Assembly (NCBI RefSeq): GCF_023282985.1
Contig: NZ_JAGQDC010000010.1
Coordinates: forward strand, 104,136-168,135
Source: Serratia silvae
GTDB lineage: Bacteria > Pseudomonadota > Gammaproteobacteria > Enterobacterales > Enterobacteriaceae
Length of the DNA: 64,000 nucleotides
Reading direction: 5' to 3'
This document shows, piece after piece, positions 51,971 through 61,358 of this stretch (positions within the stretch are counted from its first letter, which is position 1; each line of letters opens with the position of its first letter). Under the pieces are notes generated by a model. The model did not search any database, was not told the origin of the DNA, and saw only the letters and a list, made by a program, of their open reading frames with translations. The translations under genes were made by a program, and so were the position numbers.

Positions 51971-54900
51971 TGGAGACGCAGCAAGAACCGACAACAGGAG
52001 CGAACGTCGTGTCAGAAACCTCTATTTTACCCACCGGGCAACAGGTTACCGTTGAGTTGCCATTGGTGGCGGCGCAGCCCGGTATTTGGGTTGCCGATCA
52101 AATTTCACCGTATGGCAATGCTTATGCGGTCGCCCATTATATCGAACTGAACGGCCCGCTGGATAAAGACCATCTGTTACGGGCGATCTCACTAGGCCTG
52201 GCCGAAGTGGACACCTTACGGCTGCGTTTCGTCGAGCGTGATGGTGTGCCGATGCAGTATTACGACGCCGCGATGCCGTTGGCTGCGCCGGAATGGATTG
52301 ATTTAAGCAACTCGGCGGATGCTGACGCGGCGGCCCATGCGCTGATGCAGATCGACCTTGGTGCCGAATTGCGGGTGAGCAGCGGCAAGCCATTGTATCG
52401 CCATATCCTGATGCGTCTGGCCGACGATCGCTGGTTCTGGTATCAGCGTTATCATCATCTGGTGGTTGATGGCTTCAGCTTTACCGCCATTGCCCGCCGT
52501 ATCGCCAATATTTATACCCGCCTATATCAGCACGCGCAGCCGGAGCCGACGCCGTTCACGCCTTTTAGCGATGTGGTGGCCGAATATCAGCAGTACCAGC
52601 ATTCCCCAGGTTATCAGCGCGATGCCGATTTTTGGTTGAACAAGGCGCGGCAGTTGCCCACGCCAGCCACCCTATGCCCGCAGCCGTTGGCCGGGCAGGC
52701 ACCCTCGACGCGTATTCACCGCTTGGCACAACTCTGTGCCGCGCAGGATCTTGCGCCACTAGTCAGCGTGGGCCAGCAACAGCAGCTCAGCGCAGCCGAT
52801 ATGGCGATGGCGCTGGTGGCCGTGTGGGTGGCTCGTCTGACAGGCCAAACCCGCTACAGCGCCGGGTTTATTTTTATGCGCCGCATGGGGTCGGCTGCGC
52901 TTTGTGCCACCGGGCCAGTGATTAACGTACTGCCGGTGGAGATGCACGTCGCGCCGCAGGCAACGCTGGCCGATATCGCCGCGCAAATCAGCCGTGAACT
53001 GAAATTTGCCCGCCGCCATCAGCGCTATGATGCCGAACAGGTACAGCGCGATCTGGGGCGGGTTGGCGACAGCCAGCCGCTGTATGGCACCGTCTTCAAC
53101 TTCAAGATGTTCGACTACCAGCTCGATTTTGCCGGTATCAAAGGGATCACCCACGATCTGGCCTCTGGTCCGGTGCGTGATTTGGAAATCGCCTTGTTTA
53201 TCGACGAGGCTGGCACGCTGAAGATTGAGCTATTGGCCAATGCCGAGCGTTATCAGTTGGCCGAACTGACGGAGCACTTACAGCGCTTGCCGCTGCTGCT
53301 GCGGCAGTTTGCTGCCCAACCGACATTGCCGGTAAGCGAAGCCGATTTACTGAGTGAAAAAGATCACGCCCTGCTGGCCAAGGTGAACGACACCGCTTAT
53401 CCGGTGGCAGCACAGACCCTCAGCGGTCTGCTGGCCGAGCAGGCGAATAAAACCCCGGATGCTCCGGCGTTGGCAGATGAGCACTACCGGTTCAATTACC
53501 GCGAAACTCGCGAGCAAGTGATCGCCCTGGCCCAGCGTTTGGTGGCTCAGGGTGTGCAGCCGGGAGACATCGTGGCGGTGGCATTGCCGCGTTCGGTCTT
53601 CCTGTCGCTGGCGTTAATGGCGATAGTGGAAGCGGGGGCGGCCTATTTGCCACTGGATACCGGCTATCCAGATGAGCGTCTCAGCATGATGCTGGAAGAC
53701 GCGGCCCCACGGCTGATTATCACCGATGCCTCCCAGCAGGCGCGTTTCGTGGGGCAGGGAGAAGTGCTGTTATACGATGCGCCATTGGCAGCCACCGCTG
53801 CTGCTGCAAGCGCGATCCAAGGCCCGACACCGCATCATCCGGCCTATATCATCTTCACATCCGGCTCAACCGGGCGGCCGAAAGGCGTGCTGGTGGGGCA
53901 TCAGGCTATCGTTAACCGTTTACTGTGGATGCAGCATCAGTACCCGCTGGCGGCAGATGATGTGGTGCTACAGAAAACACCTTGCAGCTTTGACGTTTCA
54001 GTGTGGGAATTCTTCTGGCCACTGATGGTGGGTGCGCAGTTAGTGATGGCACCACCGGAGGCGCACCGCGATCCCGAGCAACTGCAAACGCTGATTGATC
54101 GGCATAAAGTCACTACGATGCACTTTGTTCCCTCAATGTTGGCAGCCTTTGTCGGTGCGCTGGACAGTGCAACCGCCATCGCCCATTGCCAGCCACTGCG
54201 TCAGGTGTTCTGTAGCGGTGAGGCGTTACCGGCAGAGCTGTGCCGTCTGTGGCAGAGCCGCACTCAGGTACCGTTGCATAACCTCTACGGCCCTACCGAG
54301 GCGGCAGTGGACGTGACCTGGCATCCGGCCTTTGGTGACGCCCTTGCTGCTGTCACTGGCGCTAACGTTCCCATCGGCCTGCCGGTGTGGAATACCGGTC
54401 TACGTATTCTCGACGCGCGCTTACGCCCAGTACCACCGGGCGTGGCAGGCGATCTTTATCTGACCGGTGTGCAATTGGCTCAGGGTTATCTGGCCAGACC
54501 GGATCTGACCGCCAGCCGCTTCGTTGCCGATCCGCAAGGCAACGGTGGCCGGATGTATCGCACCGGTGATGTTGCCCGCTGGCTGCCAGACGGTGCGGTA
54601 GAATATCTGGGACGCAGCGACGATCAGCTGAAAATTCGCGGCCAGCGGATTGAACTCAGTGAGATCGACCATGCCTTGCTGTCACTGCCGGGCGTACGTC
54701 AGGCGGTGGCCCATGCCTTGGTATTGGAGGGCACGGTCGCCGATGCGATGGGTGGCGATGCTCGGCAACTGGTGGGCTATCTGGTCCCGCAGCCCGGGGT
54801 GTATCTGGATAGCGAAACCCTGCGTGCCGCGCTAGCCGATCGCTTGCCGCCGCATATGGTGCCAGTCGCGCTGGTTGAAATGGCCGAGTTGCCGCTGAGC

Positions 54901-55956
54901 GCTAACGGCAAGCTCGATCGCAAAGCCTTACCGCAGCCGCAAACCGGTGCCGGAAAGGCCGGACGCGAGCCAGAACCCGGGTTGGAAAGCGAGATTGCTA
55001 CCGTCTTCGCCCGTTTGCTCCAGCGTGAACAGGTGTTTGCCGATGACGATTTCTTTGCCTTGGGCGGGCATTCGTTGCTGGCGATGCGCCTGGCCGCCGA
55101 GTTGCGGCGCGATTTGGGTAAAGCGGTGTCGGTTGGTCAGGTGATGGTCGCTTCGAAAGTGGAGCAACTGGCTCAGCTACTGGCGGAAGAACGCACGCAG
55201 GAAGAGGCCGACCAATGCGGTTTCGACAGCGTGCTGCCGCTGCGCGTCACCGAAGGCCCAACGCTGTTCTGCCTGCACCCGGCTTCCGGCTTCTCCTGGC
55301 AGTTCAGCGTGTTGCCGCGTTATATCGATCAGCATTGGTCGCTGGTGGGCATTCAGTCTCCACGCCCGGATGGCCCTCTGGCGCTTGGTGAGGATATGGA
55401 TCAGGTCTGCGATGCGCATCTGGCTACGGTATTACAGGTACAGCCACACGGCCCGTATCACTTTATCGGTTACTCCTTGGGGGGAACGTTGGCACAAGGT
55501 ATCGCAGCGCGTTTGCAGGCGCGTGGGGAGGAGGTTGCTTTCCTTGGCTTGCTGGATACCTATCCGCCAGAAACCCAGAACTGGGACGTGATGCTGGACG
55601 ACAACGTGCTCAAGGAGGTACAGCGAGAGCGAGAGCAGTTCCTGGCGGTATCAGAAGATACGCTCGATCCGGCGCTGGGCGAGACGCGGGTCGCTATGTT
55701 TGACAATATCGAAGCCAACTACGCGGATTCGGTCAGGCTGCTGTCACACACCCATACGGCGCATTTCCAGGGGCAGGCGACGCTGTTTGTGGCTAAGCGC
55801 ACCTTACAAGCAGGCATGGATGTGCATCAGACCTGGGCGGAATATGTCGATGCGTTGCAAGTGTTTGAGCTGGATTGTGCGCATGTGGATATTGTTTCAC
55901 CGGCTTCGTTTAAGGTGTTGGGGCCATTGTTGAACCGGGTGTTGCGAGCACTGTAA
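51970..55956 (+). CDS. entF: Enterobactin synthase component F (NRPS) EntF
   Basis: About 1,328-residue non-ribosomal peptide synthetase that activates L-serine and makes the cyclic enterobactin trilactone. Order C-A-PCP-TE: condensation HHLVVDG (about 163-169), adenylation with TSGSTGRPKGV, NLYGPTEAAVDV and YRTGDVARW, phosphopantetheine Ser about 1035 (GGHSLLAMR), thioesterase Ser about 1169 (GYSLGG). Start ATG 51970 overlaps ybdZ; GTG 52009 with AGGAG upstream is equally plausible. entCEBA, entD and fepBCDG are not in the window. Confidence 0.95.
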   Translation: METQQEPTTGANVVSETSILPTGQQVTVELPLVAAQPGIWVADQISPYGNAYAVAHYIELNGPLDKDHLLRAISLGLAEVDTLRLRFVERDGVPMQYYDAAMPLAAPEWIDLSNSADADAAAHALMQIDLGAELRVSSGKPLYRHILMRLADDRWFWYQRYHHLVVDGFSFTAIARRIANIYTRLYQHAQPEPTPFTPFSDVVAEYQQYQHSPGYQRDADFWLNKARQLPTPATLCPQPLAGQAPSTRIHRLAQLCAAQDLAPLVSVGQQQQLSAADMAMALVAVWVARLTGQTRYSAGFIFMRRMGSAALCATGPVINVLPVEMHVAPQATLADIAAQISRELKFARRHQRYDAEQVQRDLGRVGDSQPLYGTVFNFKMFDYQLDFAGIKGITHDLASGPVRDLEIALFIDEAGTLKIELLANAERYQLAELTEHLQRLPLLLRQFAAQPTLPVSEADLLSEKDHALLAKVNDTAYPVAAQTLSGLLAEQANKTPDAPALADEHYRFNYRETREQVIALAQRLVAQGVQPGDIVAVALPRSVFLSLALMAIVEAGAAYLPLDTGYPDERLSMMLEDAAPRLIITDASQQARFVGQGEVLLYDAPLAATAAAASAIQGPTPHHPAYIIFTSGSTGRPKGVLVGHQAIVNRLLWMQHQYPLAADDVVLQKTPCSFDVSVWEFFWPLMVGAQLVMAPPEAHRDPEQLQTLIDRHKVTTMHFVPSMLAAFVGALDSATAIAHCQPLRQVFCSGEALPAELCRLWQSRTQVPLHNLYGPTEAAVDVTWHPAFGDALAAVTGANVPIGLPVWNTGLRILDARLRPVPPGVAGDLYLTGVQLAQGYLARPDLTASRFVADPQGNGGRMYRTGDVARWLPDGAVEYLGRSDDQLKIRGQRIELSEIDHALLSLPGVRQAVAHALVLEGTVADAMGGDARQLVGYLVPQPGVYLDSETLRAALADRLPPHMVPVALVEMAELPLSANGKLDRKALPQPQTGAGKAGREPEPGLESEIATVFARLLQREQVFADDDFFALGGHSLLAMRLAAELRRDLGKAVSVGQVMVASKVEQLAQLLAEERTQEEADQCGFDSVLPLRVTEGPTLFCLHPASGFSWQFSVLPRYIDQHWSLVGIQSPRPDGPLALGEDMDQVCDAHLATVLQVQPHGPYHFIGYSLGGTLAQGIAARLQARGEEVAFLGLLDTYPPETQNWDVMLDDNVLKEVQREREQFLAVSEDTLDPALGETRVAMFDNIEANYADSVRLLSHTHTAHFQGQATLFVAKRTLQAGMDVHQTWAEYVDALQVFELDCAHVDIVSPASFKVLGPLLNRVLRAL

Positions 55957-56025
55957 CAGTGACGGGGGAATAATAGTTGCCGGTATCGAATCCTCAGTGA
56001 TAAACATAGCGCTGGCCATACTCCA

Positions 56026-56062
56026 CGAAAGGGGCGAACTCTAATGAGGCTCGCCCCTTTCG
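56026..56062 (+). terminator. Probable terminator after entF
   Basis: Perfect 12-bp stem CGAAAGGGGCGA/TCGCCCCTTTCG (56026-56037 with 56051-56062), 70 bases past the stop; T tract weak. The rest of the gap to 56314 is AT-rich and holds the recombinase promoter region; no gene seen. Confidence 0.75.
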
Positions 56063-56314
56063 TATTTATAAGTTAACGTTGTTTACTATCCGCTGGCTGA
56101 ATTGAACATAAAGTTTTAATTGAGCAGCATTTATGCAATAGCCGCATTTTTCCTGGCTTAATGTCCTGGCTGTTATAAAAGTGCTTATCGGCTATACTCC
56201 TGCCAGGATTCAGGATGTTATCCAGAGGCAGGGTTTTATCTCCCTGAATGCGGTTGTGGAAATTAAAAAGGAGGAAATATCCACATATTTGTTGGTAACA
56301 AGTAAAGAGGCATT

Positions 56315-56863
56315 ATGACCAATCGTAAACATGTAACCCCATCCGAAGTAGAAAAATTGCTTGAGGCAACCCTTAAGGGTAAAAACCCTGAGCGTGATTA
56401 TTGTTTGATCTGGATGTGTTTTATCCATGGCTGCCGGGTGAGTGAAATCAACAGTTGGCGGCTTGCCGATATCGACCTGGAAGGCGGTAATATCTATATC
56501 CATCGGTTGAAGAACGGCTTCTCAACCGTCCACCCTTTGTACGTGCGCGAACGTAAATGCCTGCAGCGTTGGCTGGCCAAGAGAAAACAGTACCGTGGTG
56601 CAGACACGGAGTGGTTGTTTCTTTCTAACCGTGGTTCCCGCTTATCACGCCAGCGTATTTATTGGTTAATCCGTAATTACAGTGAGGCGGCTAACCTGGA
56701 AGTTAATGCACATCCTCATATGCTGCGTCATGGCTGCGGTTTTGCCCTGGCAGACCGTGGGATCGATACGCGTTTGATTCAGGACTTTCTTGGTCATAGG
56801 AATATTCAGAATACGGTGCTTTATACGGCCAGTAATGCCAGGAGGTTCAGGGAAGTATGGTGA
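56315..56863 (+). CDS. Fimbrial phase-switch tyrosine recombinase (FimB/FimE/MrpI type)
   Basis: 182-residue site-specific recombinase. All catalytic residues are present: R41 (HGCRVSE), K66 (HRLKNGF), H135 and R138 (HMLRHGCG), H161 (LGHRN) and Tyr nucleophile Y170 (VLYTAS). Length and sequence put it with FimB/FimE and Proteus MrpI, which invert fimbrial promoters. It stands 33 bases before a pair of inverted repeats that enclose a promoter, and 0.5 kb before fimA. Only one recombinase is seen, so it may switch both ways, as MrpI does. Confidence 0.92.
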   Translation: MTNRKHVTPSEVEKLLEATLKGKNPERDYCLIWMCFIHGCRVSEINSWRLADIDLEGGNIYIHRLKNGFSTVHPLYVRERKCLQRWLAKRKQYRGADTEWLFLSNRGSRLSRQRIYWLIRNYSEAANLEVNAHPHMLRHGCGFALADRGIDTRLIQDFLGHRNIQNTVLYTASNARRFREVW

Positions 56864-56896
56864 TGGGTGAATGGAAAAATATGTCTAATGAGTCAC

Positions 56897-57207
56897 TTTG
56901 AACTAAATTGCAACATACTCTAAGGATACACCAAAATAATGTCAACACTAACTATTCAATATTTCATGGTTTCGTAAAAAATACTTAAATAACAATGCGT
57001 TAAAGTTTGTTTTTTGTCTGCCCCTCCTTAAGTAAATTCTATGTATTTTCTTGCTTTAAACTCTAAAAAAACCAATGTTAAAATTTTCTAAATTTTCACC
57101 CAGTTAATTATGCTGTTTTTTTTATTTTGTAAGAGTAATTATTTGAACTACTCCTTTCTGGTAGCCATCCGTGGCTCATTTAACTAAAGGAGTCACTTTA
57201 GTTCAAA
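56897..57207. promoter_or_regulatory. Putative invertible promoter element (fimS-like)
   Basis: Bounded by TTTGAACTAAA (56897-56907) and its exact inverse TTTAGTTCAAA (57197-57207); with flanks the match is CA(C/T)TTTGAACTAAA(T/G)TG. Size 311 bp, much like the 314-bp fimS of E. coli. It contains a good promoter pointing left, away from fimA. On inversion the -35 would move to about 57159-57164 and read into fimA. In this assembly the switch is therefore OFF. AT-rich, no coding frame. Confidence 0.8.
56917..56945 (-). promoter_or_regulatory. Sigma-70 promoter inside the switch, facing away from fimA
   Basis: Minus strand: -35 TTGACA (56940-56945), 17-bp spacer, -10 TAGAGT (56917-56922). Perfect -35 and ideal spacing. 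The transcript would start about 56910, next to the left inverted repeat, and run antisense to the recombinase gene. Confidence 0.75.
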
Positions 57208-57359
57208 ATGAATCGTTTGGCTGGAAAGGTAACGCTACCCAATCGCTATTTGCGGAGGTGGTTTTCAGTCTGTGAACTAAATAAAAAGGAGTGACATAGG
57301 GTTATGTCAACAATAAACAAGTGCGCGTATTGAAGTGCATTATTTAAAAGGAAAGTAGT

Positions 57360-57905
57360 ATGAACAAGAATCTAATCGCTGTTGCTGTGTTGGCCGCCTC
57401 TGCATTTACCTCTCAGGCAGTTATTGCTGCGGATGGTACTGTTAACTTTACAGGCACGATCATCGAAACTGGTTGTGAAATGTCTTCTACCATAGACGAC
57501 CTGACTGTTCCTATGGGAACTATTGCCGCGTCAGCATTCAACGGTGCAGGCAGTACTCCAACAGGTAATACGGCTTCTTCCGGGGACTTCAAGATCAGGC
57601 TGATCAACTGCCCAACTACCGTTAGCAAGGCGGCCGTTCGTTTCGATGGCGTCAGCGTTGATGGCAATGACAGCGTTCTGGCTCTGACCCAAGGCGCTGG
57701 CGTGGCAACTGGCGTAGGTATCCAGATCACCGATCCGGCGAACAAGGTTGTTTCTATGCACAAAGATTCAACCATGACTACGTTGTCTCATACTGAGGAA
57801 AACGTTCTGAAATTTGTTGCACGTTACTACGCAACGGCGGCGAAGGTGGAGGCCGGTACTGCAAACGCAGCGGCTGCTTTTACCATTCAATATGAGCGTG
57901 ATTAA
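57360..57905 (+). CDS. fimA: Type 1-like fimbrial major subunit
   Basis: 181-residue pilin. Signal peptide to about residue 23 (AFTSQAVIAA), pilin domain with the conserved Cys pair (ETGCEMSS and LINCPTT) and a C-terminal strand (AAAFTIQYERD) for chaperone/donor-strand pairing. AAGGAAAG ribosome site. First gene after the switch; expected to be transcribed only when the promoter is inverted. The name follows the FimA family and position in the operon. Confidence 0.9.
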   Translation: MNKNLIAVAVLAASAFTSQAVIAADGTVNFTGTIIETGCEMSSTIDDLTVPMGTIAASAFNGAGSTPTGNTASSGDFKIRLINCPTTVSKAAVRFDGVSVDGNDSVLALTQGAGVATGVGIQITDPANKVVSMHKDSTMTTLSHTEENVLKFVARYYATAAKVEAGTANAAAAFTIQYERD

Positions 57906-57947
57906 GTTTTTATCCGCCCTGTTCTCTACTGGGGCATAAAACCTGGT

Positions 57948-57970
57948 CAGGGGGGCACAAGCCACCCCTG
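57948..57970 (+). other. Intercistronic hairpin after fimA
   Basis: CAGGGGGGC, loop ACAA, GCCACCCCTG: strong stem with one bulge and no T tract, 43 bases after fimA and 35 before the chaperone gene. Such hairpins can protect pilin mRNA so that the major subunit outnumbers chaperone and usher. Confidence 0.6.
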
Positions 57971-58004
57971 GCTATTCTCTCAATGGTTTAGGGATGAACA
58001 AGCA

Positions 58005-58682
58005 ATGAAAGTTTGGCGGAGCACAATCGTTGCCGCGTTGCTGTTGGCGTGTGGTGCCCAGGTGCAGGCAGGCGTCATTATCGGCGGAACCCGTTTGATT
58101 TATGACGGGGGTAAAAAGGAAGCGTCGCTGGGGCTCAGCAACCCGGATAAAGTGCCGTATCTGATCCAGTCTTGGGTCGACTCGCCTAAAGGGGTGGCCT
58201 CTAAAGCTCCGTTTATTATTACCCCCCCCTTATTCCGGTTGGATGGCGAGCAAAACAACATTCTGCGGGTGGTGCGTGTAGGTGGCGATTTACCGAACGA
58301 TAAAGAGTCGCTTTTCTGGCTGAATATCAAGACCATCCCTTCCGCAGAGAAAAAAGCCAACACCCTGCAAATTGCGGTCAAAACCAGCATCAAGCTGATT
58401 TACCGGCCACGGGGCTTGCCCGGTTCAATGAACGAAGCTGCCGAGGCATTGACCTGGCAGCGTAGCGGCAATGCACTTCAGGTCACCAATTCATCGCCTT
58501 ATTACATCGCCTTCTACAAGGTCAAGCTTAACGGTCGTGAAGTGAAGAGCGCCACCATGGTCGCACCGCAATCCAGCCGGCGTTTTGAATTACCGGCCGG
58601 AAGTGCCACCGGTGGGGCGCTGAGCTGGGAGATTATCAACGATTACGGCGGCACCAGTGCACCGTTTATCGGGAATATATAA
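58005..58682 (+). CDS. fimC: Fimbrial periplasmic chaperone
   Basis: 225-residue PapD/FimC-type chaperone, signal peptide to about residue 22 (CGAQVQAG). Subunit-anchoring residues are present: Arg in GGTRLIYDG and Lys in VKTSIKLIYRP. The F1-G1 strand (LFWLNIKTIP) is short, as in the FGS group that serves type 1-like pili. Lies between major pilin and usher. Confidence 0.92.
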   Translation: MKVWRSTIVAALLLACGAQVQAGVIIGGTRLIYDGGKKEASLGLSNPDKVPYLIQSWVDSPKGVASKAPFIITPPLFRLDGEQNNILRVVRVGGDLPNDKESLFWLNIKTIPSAEKKANTLQIAVKTSIKLIYRPRGLPGSMNEAAEALTWQRSGNALQVTNSSPYYIAFYKVKLNGREVKSATMVAPQSSRRFELPAGSATGGALSWEIINDYGGTSAPFIGNI

Positions 58683-58789
58683 GGCGCTTATCAGGATAAG
58701 TACAGTTCATCCCTGTAACAGGCAGTGGCAGGGGTAAGGACGCGGCTTGCCGAATTTTGCTGGCATTGCTGATAAATGGAGTTAAATGG

Positions 58790-61348
58790 ATGAAAAACCC
58801 GAAGCGTATAGGTTCTCGCGGATTTAACCGTACCCCGCTGGCGTGGCTGATCTCATGTCAGGTCGCCATGCTGATGGGGGTTTCCGGTGGTGTGCAGGCC
58901 CGTGATTACTTTAACCCGGCCCTGCTGGAGCTTGATAGCCCGTCTCTGCGGGGTGCTGATCTGGCTGTTTTTGAGGAAGGCAAAACCCAGGCTCCAGGTA
59001 AATACCGGGTTGATATCTATTTAAACGGTGAGATGTACGATACGCAGGATATCGATTTCTCTTTGCAAAGCGATTCTGCGGGTAAAATTAGCCTGCAGCC
59101 CTGTCTGAGCAGCGACATGCTGGAGGCCATGGGCGTGAAGATCGCCTCCTTCCCCGCAATTCAGGCTACCGGGCAGTGCATCGATCTTGCGCAGGTCATT
59201 CCCTCGGCATCGGCCACGTTCCGTTTTAACCAGCAACGGCTGAATGTGAGTATCCCGCAGGCGGCGCTGAATACGACAGCCCGTGGCTATGTTGCACCTG
59301 AAAAATGGGATCAGGGTATCCCAGCATTACTGGTCAACTATAGCTTCAGCGGCGCCAGCAACAGGACACGTAACAGCAAACAGAAAGACAGTGAAAGCTA
59401 TTACCTCAACCTGCGTTCAGGGCTTAACCTCGGCGCCTGGCGCTTGCGCAACTACTCGACCTGGAACCGTAGCAGTGGTGGTCAAGATCACTGGAATTCC
59501 ATCAATACCTATCTGCAACGCGACATCGTCGCGCTGAAGAGCCAACTGATCCTGGGTGACAGTAGCTCGCCGGGTGAAGTCTTTGACAGCGTATCGTTCC
59601 GCGGGGGCCAATTGGCTTCGGATGATGAGATGTTGCCGGACAGCATGAAAGGTTATGCACCTACGGTACGTGGCATTGCGCGTAGCAACGCCCAGGTCAC
59701 TATCCGCCAGAACGGCAATGTCATTTATCAAAGCTACGTGCCGCCTGGGGCCTTTGAAATCACCGATCTTTACCCGACGGCGGGTAGTGGTGACTTGAAC
59801 GTGACCGTTAAAGAGGCCGATGGCAGTGAACAGAACATCGTGGTGGCGTTTGCTGCCGTACCGGTGCTACAGCGCCAGGGGCGCTTGAAATACAGCCTGA
59901 CCAGCGGCCAATATCGTTCATCCAACAGTTACGTGGACGATACGCCGTTTACCCAAGGCACGGCGATCTACGGCCTACCGTGGGGCGCTACGCTCTATGG
60001 CGGCATGCAGGCAGCCAGCAAATTCCAGTCGCTGGCGTTCGGTTGGGGCCAGAATATGGGGGCGATCGGGGCATTTTCAGCTGATGTCACGCAGGCGTGG
60101 GCCAAGCCGGAATATGCAGACAAAGAAAGCGGCCAGTCATGGCGTATGCGCTATGGCAAGAACTTTACCGACAGTGGAACCAGCTTTAGCCTGGCGAGCT
60201 ATCGCTACTCAACGGCGGGCTTCTATACGCTGCAGGAAACGCTGGATACCTACACCGGGGGACGCTCTTCGCCAAACAATAGCCACAAGAAGAGTCGTGC
60301 CGAACTGTTGCTGAACCAGCGCCTATGGGAGGGGGCAGGAGGGGTGTCGCTCAGTCTGTATAACGAAAACTACTGGAATGACAGGCGTCGCACCCAGTCG
60401 GCGAGCGTCGGCTATAACAATAGCTGGAATGGCATCAGCTATGGCCTGAACTATACCTACAACAAAAACGCTTATGACAGCCGTGGCGATCGTTTAACCA
60501 ATGATGACCATATCTTTGCCTTCAACGTCAACGTGCCGTTGAGCAAATGGCTGCCAAACACCTATGCGACCTACAACCTGAATACCAGCCGCAACGGTAG
60601 CACCAGTAATGCGGTCGGCCTGAGCGGTACCGCCTTGCCAAATGGCAATCTGAGCTATAGCGTCAGCCAGGGTTATACCAGCCAGGGCACGGGGGCTTAC
60701 GGTAACAGCAACCTCAACTATCGCGGTGGCCTGGGGCGGGTGAACCTGGGGTATGGCTATAACCGTTCCCAGCAGCGTCTCAACTACGGTTTAGCGGGCG
60801 GTATTCTGTTGCACGAGAATGGCCTGACGCTGTCGCAGCCAATGGGTGACTCGGCGGTGCTAGTCAGAGCGCCGGGAGCTAAAGGCATAAACATTAGCAA
60901 CCAGACCGGGGTGAGCACCGACTGGCGCGGCTATGCGGTGGTGCCTTACGGTTCAGCCTATCGCAAAAACAGGATTTCCATAGATACCACGACCCTGCCG
61001 GATGACGTGGATATGACCCTGAGCAGCCAGACGGTGATCCCAACCCGTGGCGCTATCGTGCGTGCCGATTTCAAACCCAATATTGGTCAGCGTGTGCTGA
61101 TGACCCTGCTGATGCAGGGCGGTGCACCGGTGCCGTTCGGTGCAACGGTGACCGATAGCAACGGTGGTGATAACAATGCCAGCATCGTGGGTGATGCCGG
61201 TCAGGTGTTCCTCTCAGGGATGGCTGGCAGTGGCAAGTTGAACGTGAAGTGGGGCAATGCCGCCTCACAACAGTGCCAGGTATCTTACAGCCTGCCGGAG
61301 CAGAAAGAAGCTAGCGGTATTCGTTTGATGAACGGCCAATGTTTATAA
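58790..61348 (+). CDS. fimD: Fimbrial outer-membrane usher
   Basis: 852-residue FimD-type usher, the assembly pore. Signal region with a long N-terminus (to about residue 38, GGVQAR), N-terminal chaperone-binding domain (DYFNPALLELD), a 24-strand barrel with plug (VNVTVKEADGSEQN region), and C-terminal domains ending in the conserved Cys pair (QQCQVSYSLP and MNGQCL). Start ATG 58790 with TGGAG upstream is preferred to the frame's ATG at 58757. Confidence 0.94.
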   Translation: MKNPKRIGSRGFNRTPLAWLISCQVAMLMGVSGGVQARDYFNPALLELDSPSLRGADLAVFEEGKTQAPGKYRVDIYLNGEMYDTQDIDFSLQSDSAGKISLQPCLSSDMLEAMGVKIASFPAIQATGQCIDLAQVIPSASATFRFNQQRLNVSIPQAALNTTARGYVAPEKWDQGIPALLVNYSFSGASNRTRNSKQKDSESYYLNLRSGLNLGAWRLRNYSTWNRSSGGQDHWNSINTYLQRDIVALKSQLILGDSSSPGEVFDSVSFRGGQLASDDEMLPDSMKGYAPTVRGIARSNAQVTIRQNGNVIYQSYVPPGAFEITDLYPTAGSGDLNVTVKEADGSEQNIVVAFAAVPVLQRQGRLKYSLTSGQYRSSNSYVDDTPFTQGTAIYGLPWGATLYGGMQAASKFQSLAFGWGQNMGAIGAFSADVTQAWAKPEYADKESGQSWRMRYGKNFTDSGTSFSLASYRYSTAGFYTLQETLDTYTGGRSSPNNSHKKSRAELLLNQRLWEGAGGVSLSLYNENYWNDRRRTQSASVGYNNSWNGISYGLNYTYNKNAYDSRGDRLTNDDHIFAFNVNVPLSKWLPNTYATYNLNTSRNGSTSNAVGLSGTALPNGNLSYSVSQGYTSQGTGAYGNSNLNYRGGLGRVNLGYGYNRSQQRLNYGLAGGILLHENGLTLSQPMGDSAVLVRAPGAKGINISNQTGVSTDWRGYAVVPYGSAYRKNRISIDTTTLPDDVDMTLSSQTVIPTRGAIVRADFKPNIGQRVLMTLLMQGGAPVPFGATVTDSNGGDNNASIVGDAGQVFLSGMAGSGKLNVKWGNAASQQCQVSYSLPEQKEASGIRLMNGQCL

Positions 61349-61358
61349 AGGGTTAAAG

